Assembly: GCA_965242855.1 (NCBI GenBank)
Contig: OZ251509.1
Coordinates: forward strand, 1,798,001-1,862,000
Source: WTGU01 sp965242855
GTDB taxonomy: Bacteria > Pseudomonadota > Alphaproteobacteria > UBA828
DNA: 64,000 bases
Direction: 5' to 3'
The translations under genes were made by a program, and so were the position numbers. The notes beneath the pieces were generated by a model that worked only from the letters and a program-made list of their open reading frames with translations, was not told the DNA's origin and did no database searches. Positions 63,462 through 64,000 of this stretch are shown here, piece after piece. The first letter of the stretch is position 1; each line of letters starts with the position of its first letter.

Positions 63462-63558
63462 CCGGAGGCCAGGGCACTCGACAAGACCGGGAAATGCGCT
63501 TAGGGTCGGCGGCAACCACCTCGGTGGCAACCGCTCCGCCGCCAATCGGAGGCACGCC

Positions 63559-64000
63559 ATGGCGCACAGGCTCCCCGCCCTCCTCCTCTCGGTCGCGCTG
63601 GCGCTCCCCGCCGCGCCCGCCGGCGCCGACGAGGAGGAACGCTATTCGGAATGGCGCGGAGATGCGGCAGAGGGCGCCGAAGAGGGCGCGGCCCAGGCGC
63701 TCGTCCGCGCACTCGAGGCGCTGATCGACGAGGCCGAGCGGGCGCGCGCCGCCGACCCCCGCTTCCTCCAGGACCTCCGCGACGCCATCGCCGCCCATGC
63801 CCCGCGCGCGGCGCTGATCCGAGACGATTTTTCCGACGGCGACTTCACCCATGCCCCGCGCTGGACGGTGGCGCACGGCGACTTCGCGGTCGATCCGCGG
63901 CTCGGCCTGCGCACGGTGGTCCCCGTGGCCGGCGCCGGCGTGGACGCGGCGGGCGAGTCCGAGGGCGGCCTCACCGGCATCGGCAAGAGCGCCCTCAATG
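63559..64000 (+). CDS. Secreted protein (3' end outside window)
   Basis: 147 visible codons from ATG 63559 with GGAGG upstream. Signal peptide LPALLLSVALALPAAPAGA, an acidic helical region to about residue 90, then DDFSDGDFTHAPRWTVAHGDFAVD, a beta-rich start seen in bacterial lectin-like or concanavalin-like envelope proteins. No named family is recognised with confidence. Confidence 0.8.
   Translation, partial: MAHRLPALLLSVALALPAAPAGADEEERYSEWRGDAAEGAEEGAAQALVRALEALIDEAERARAADPRFLQDLRDAIAAHAPRAALIRDDFSDGDFTHAPRWTVAHGDFAVDPRLGLRTVVPVAGAGVDAAGESEGGLTGIGKSALN

Larger units (their letters stand above)
62527..63470. mobile_element. Small composite mobile cassette with 8-bp target duplication
   Basis: Two 86-bp elements with terminal inverted repeats (outer ends GGTAGTGTCTCAGTTTGA type) bracket one secreted-protein gene. 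The whole unit (62535-63462) is flanked by the direct repeat CGGAGGCC (62527-62534 and 63463-63470), as left by transposition. Neither 86-bp copy alone has such a flank. No transposase is encoded, so it moves, if at all, with one supplied elsewhere. The cargo is visibly lower in GC than surrounding genes. Confidence 0.75.

Overview
The window is GC-rich (about 70% by eye) and looks alphaproteobacterial, probably a Rhodospirillales-like lineage. This is inferred from the LipA, YdcH, GMC, BMP and Liv protein sequences and the dense intergenic palindromes, not from a marker gene; no rRNA or tRNA gene was seen. Ordinary metabolic operons surround a large, partly decayed defence island. 

Layout. 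1-4.8 kb: lipA (partial), a YdcH-family protein, a cupin protein and two amidases. 4.9-23.9 kb: a minus-strand defence island. It holds a Snf2-type helicase (interrupted by an amber codon), a DUF1156 DNA methylase and a DUF499 ATPase, a trio known to co-occur. The gaps between them hold two SMC-like ATPase + TOPRIM pairs (one TOPRIM gene also has an amber codon), an OLD-type nuclease, a DUF433/DUF5615 toxin-antitoxin pair, a FitA-like antitoxin, a GIY-YIG nuclease and several gene fragments. 24-36 kb: a repeat field, then a minus-strand operon (uracil-DNA glycosylase, GMC oxidoreductase, NIPSNAP, BMP-type ABC transporter) with a TetR regulator and matching operator-like sites, then a thiolase. 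35.6-43.4 kb: a second accessory block with HEPN and partner remnants, a coiled-coil membrane protein, a DUF5131-TcmP fusion, a PD-ExK/N6-methylase restriction-modification enzyme, and a retropepsin pair inserted between the methylase 5' end and a truncated copy of it. 43.5-64 kb: enoyl-CoA hydratase, VWA/MoxR pair, gpt, a TbpB-like lipoprotein behind a 16-nt poly-C tract, a Liv-type ABC transporter, a truncated thermonuclease, an ankyrin protein, gamma-glutamyltransferase, SDR, a 2OG oxygenase, a small TSD-flanked mobile cassette and a partial secreted protein. 

Three repeat families mark module borders: the palindrome TTCCCGCTTTCGCGGGAA, the palindrome CCCCCCTGNCAGGGGGG, and a longer composite repeat that includes the first palindrome. 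The island shows repeated turnover: 5' or 3' fragments of its own genes lie close to the intact copies, and two key genes carry nonsense codons, so the helicase/DUF1156/DUF499 system may be inactive as sequenced. The most interesting signals are the nesting of ATPase-TOPRIM pairs inside the trio, the DUF5131-TcmP fusion, the GIY-YIG/palindrome units, the poly-C tract, and the 928-bp cassette with an 8-bp target duplication.
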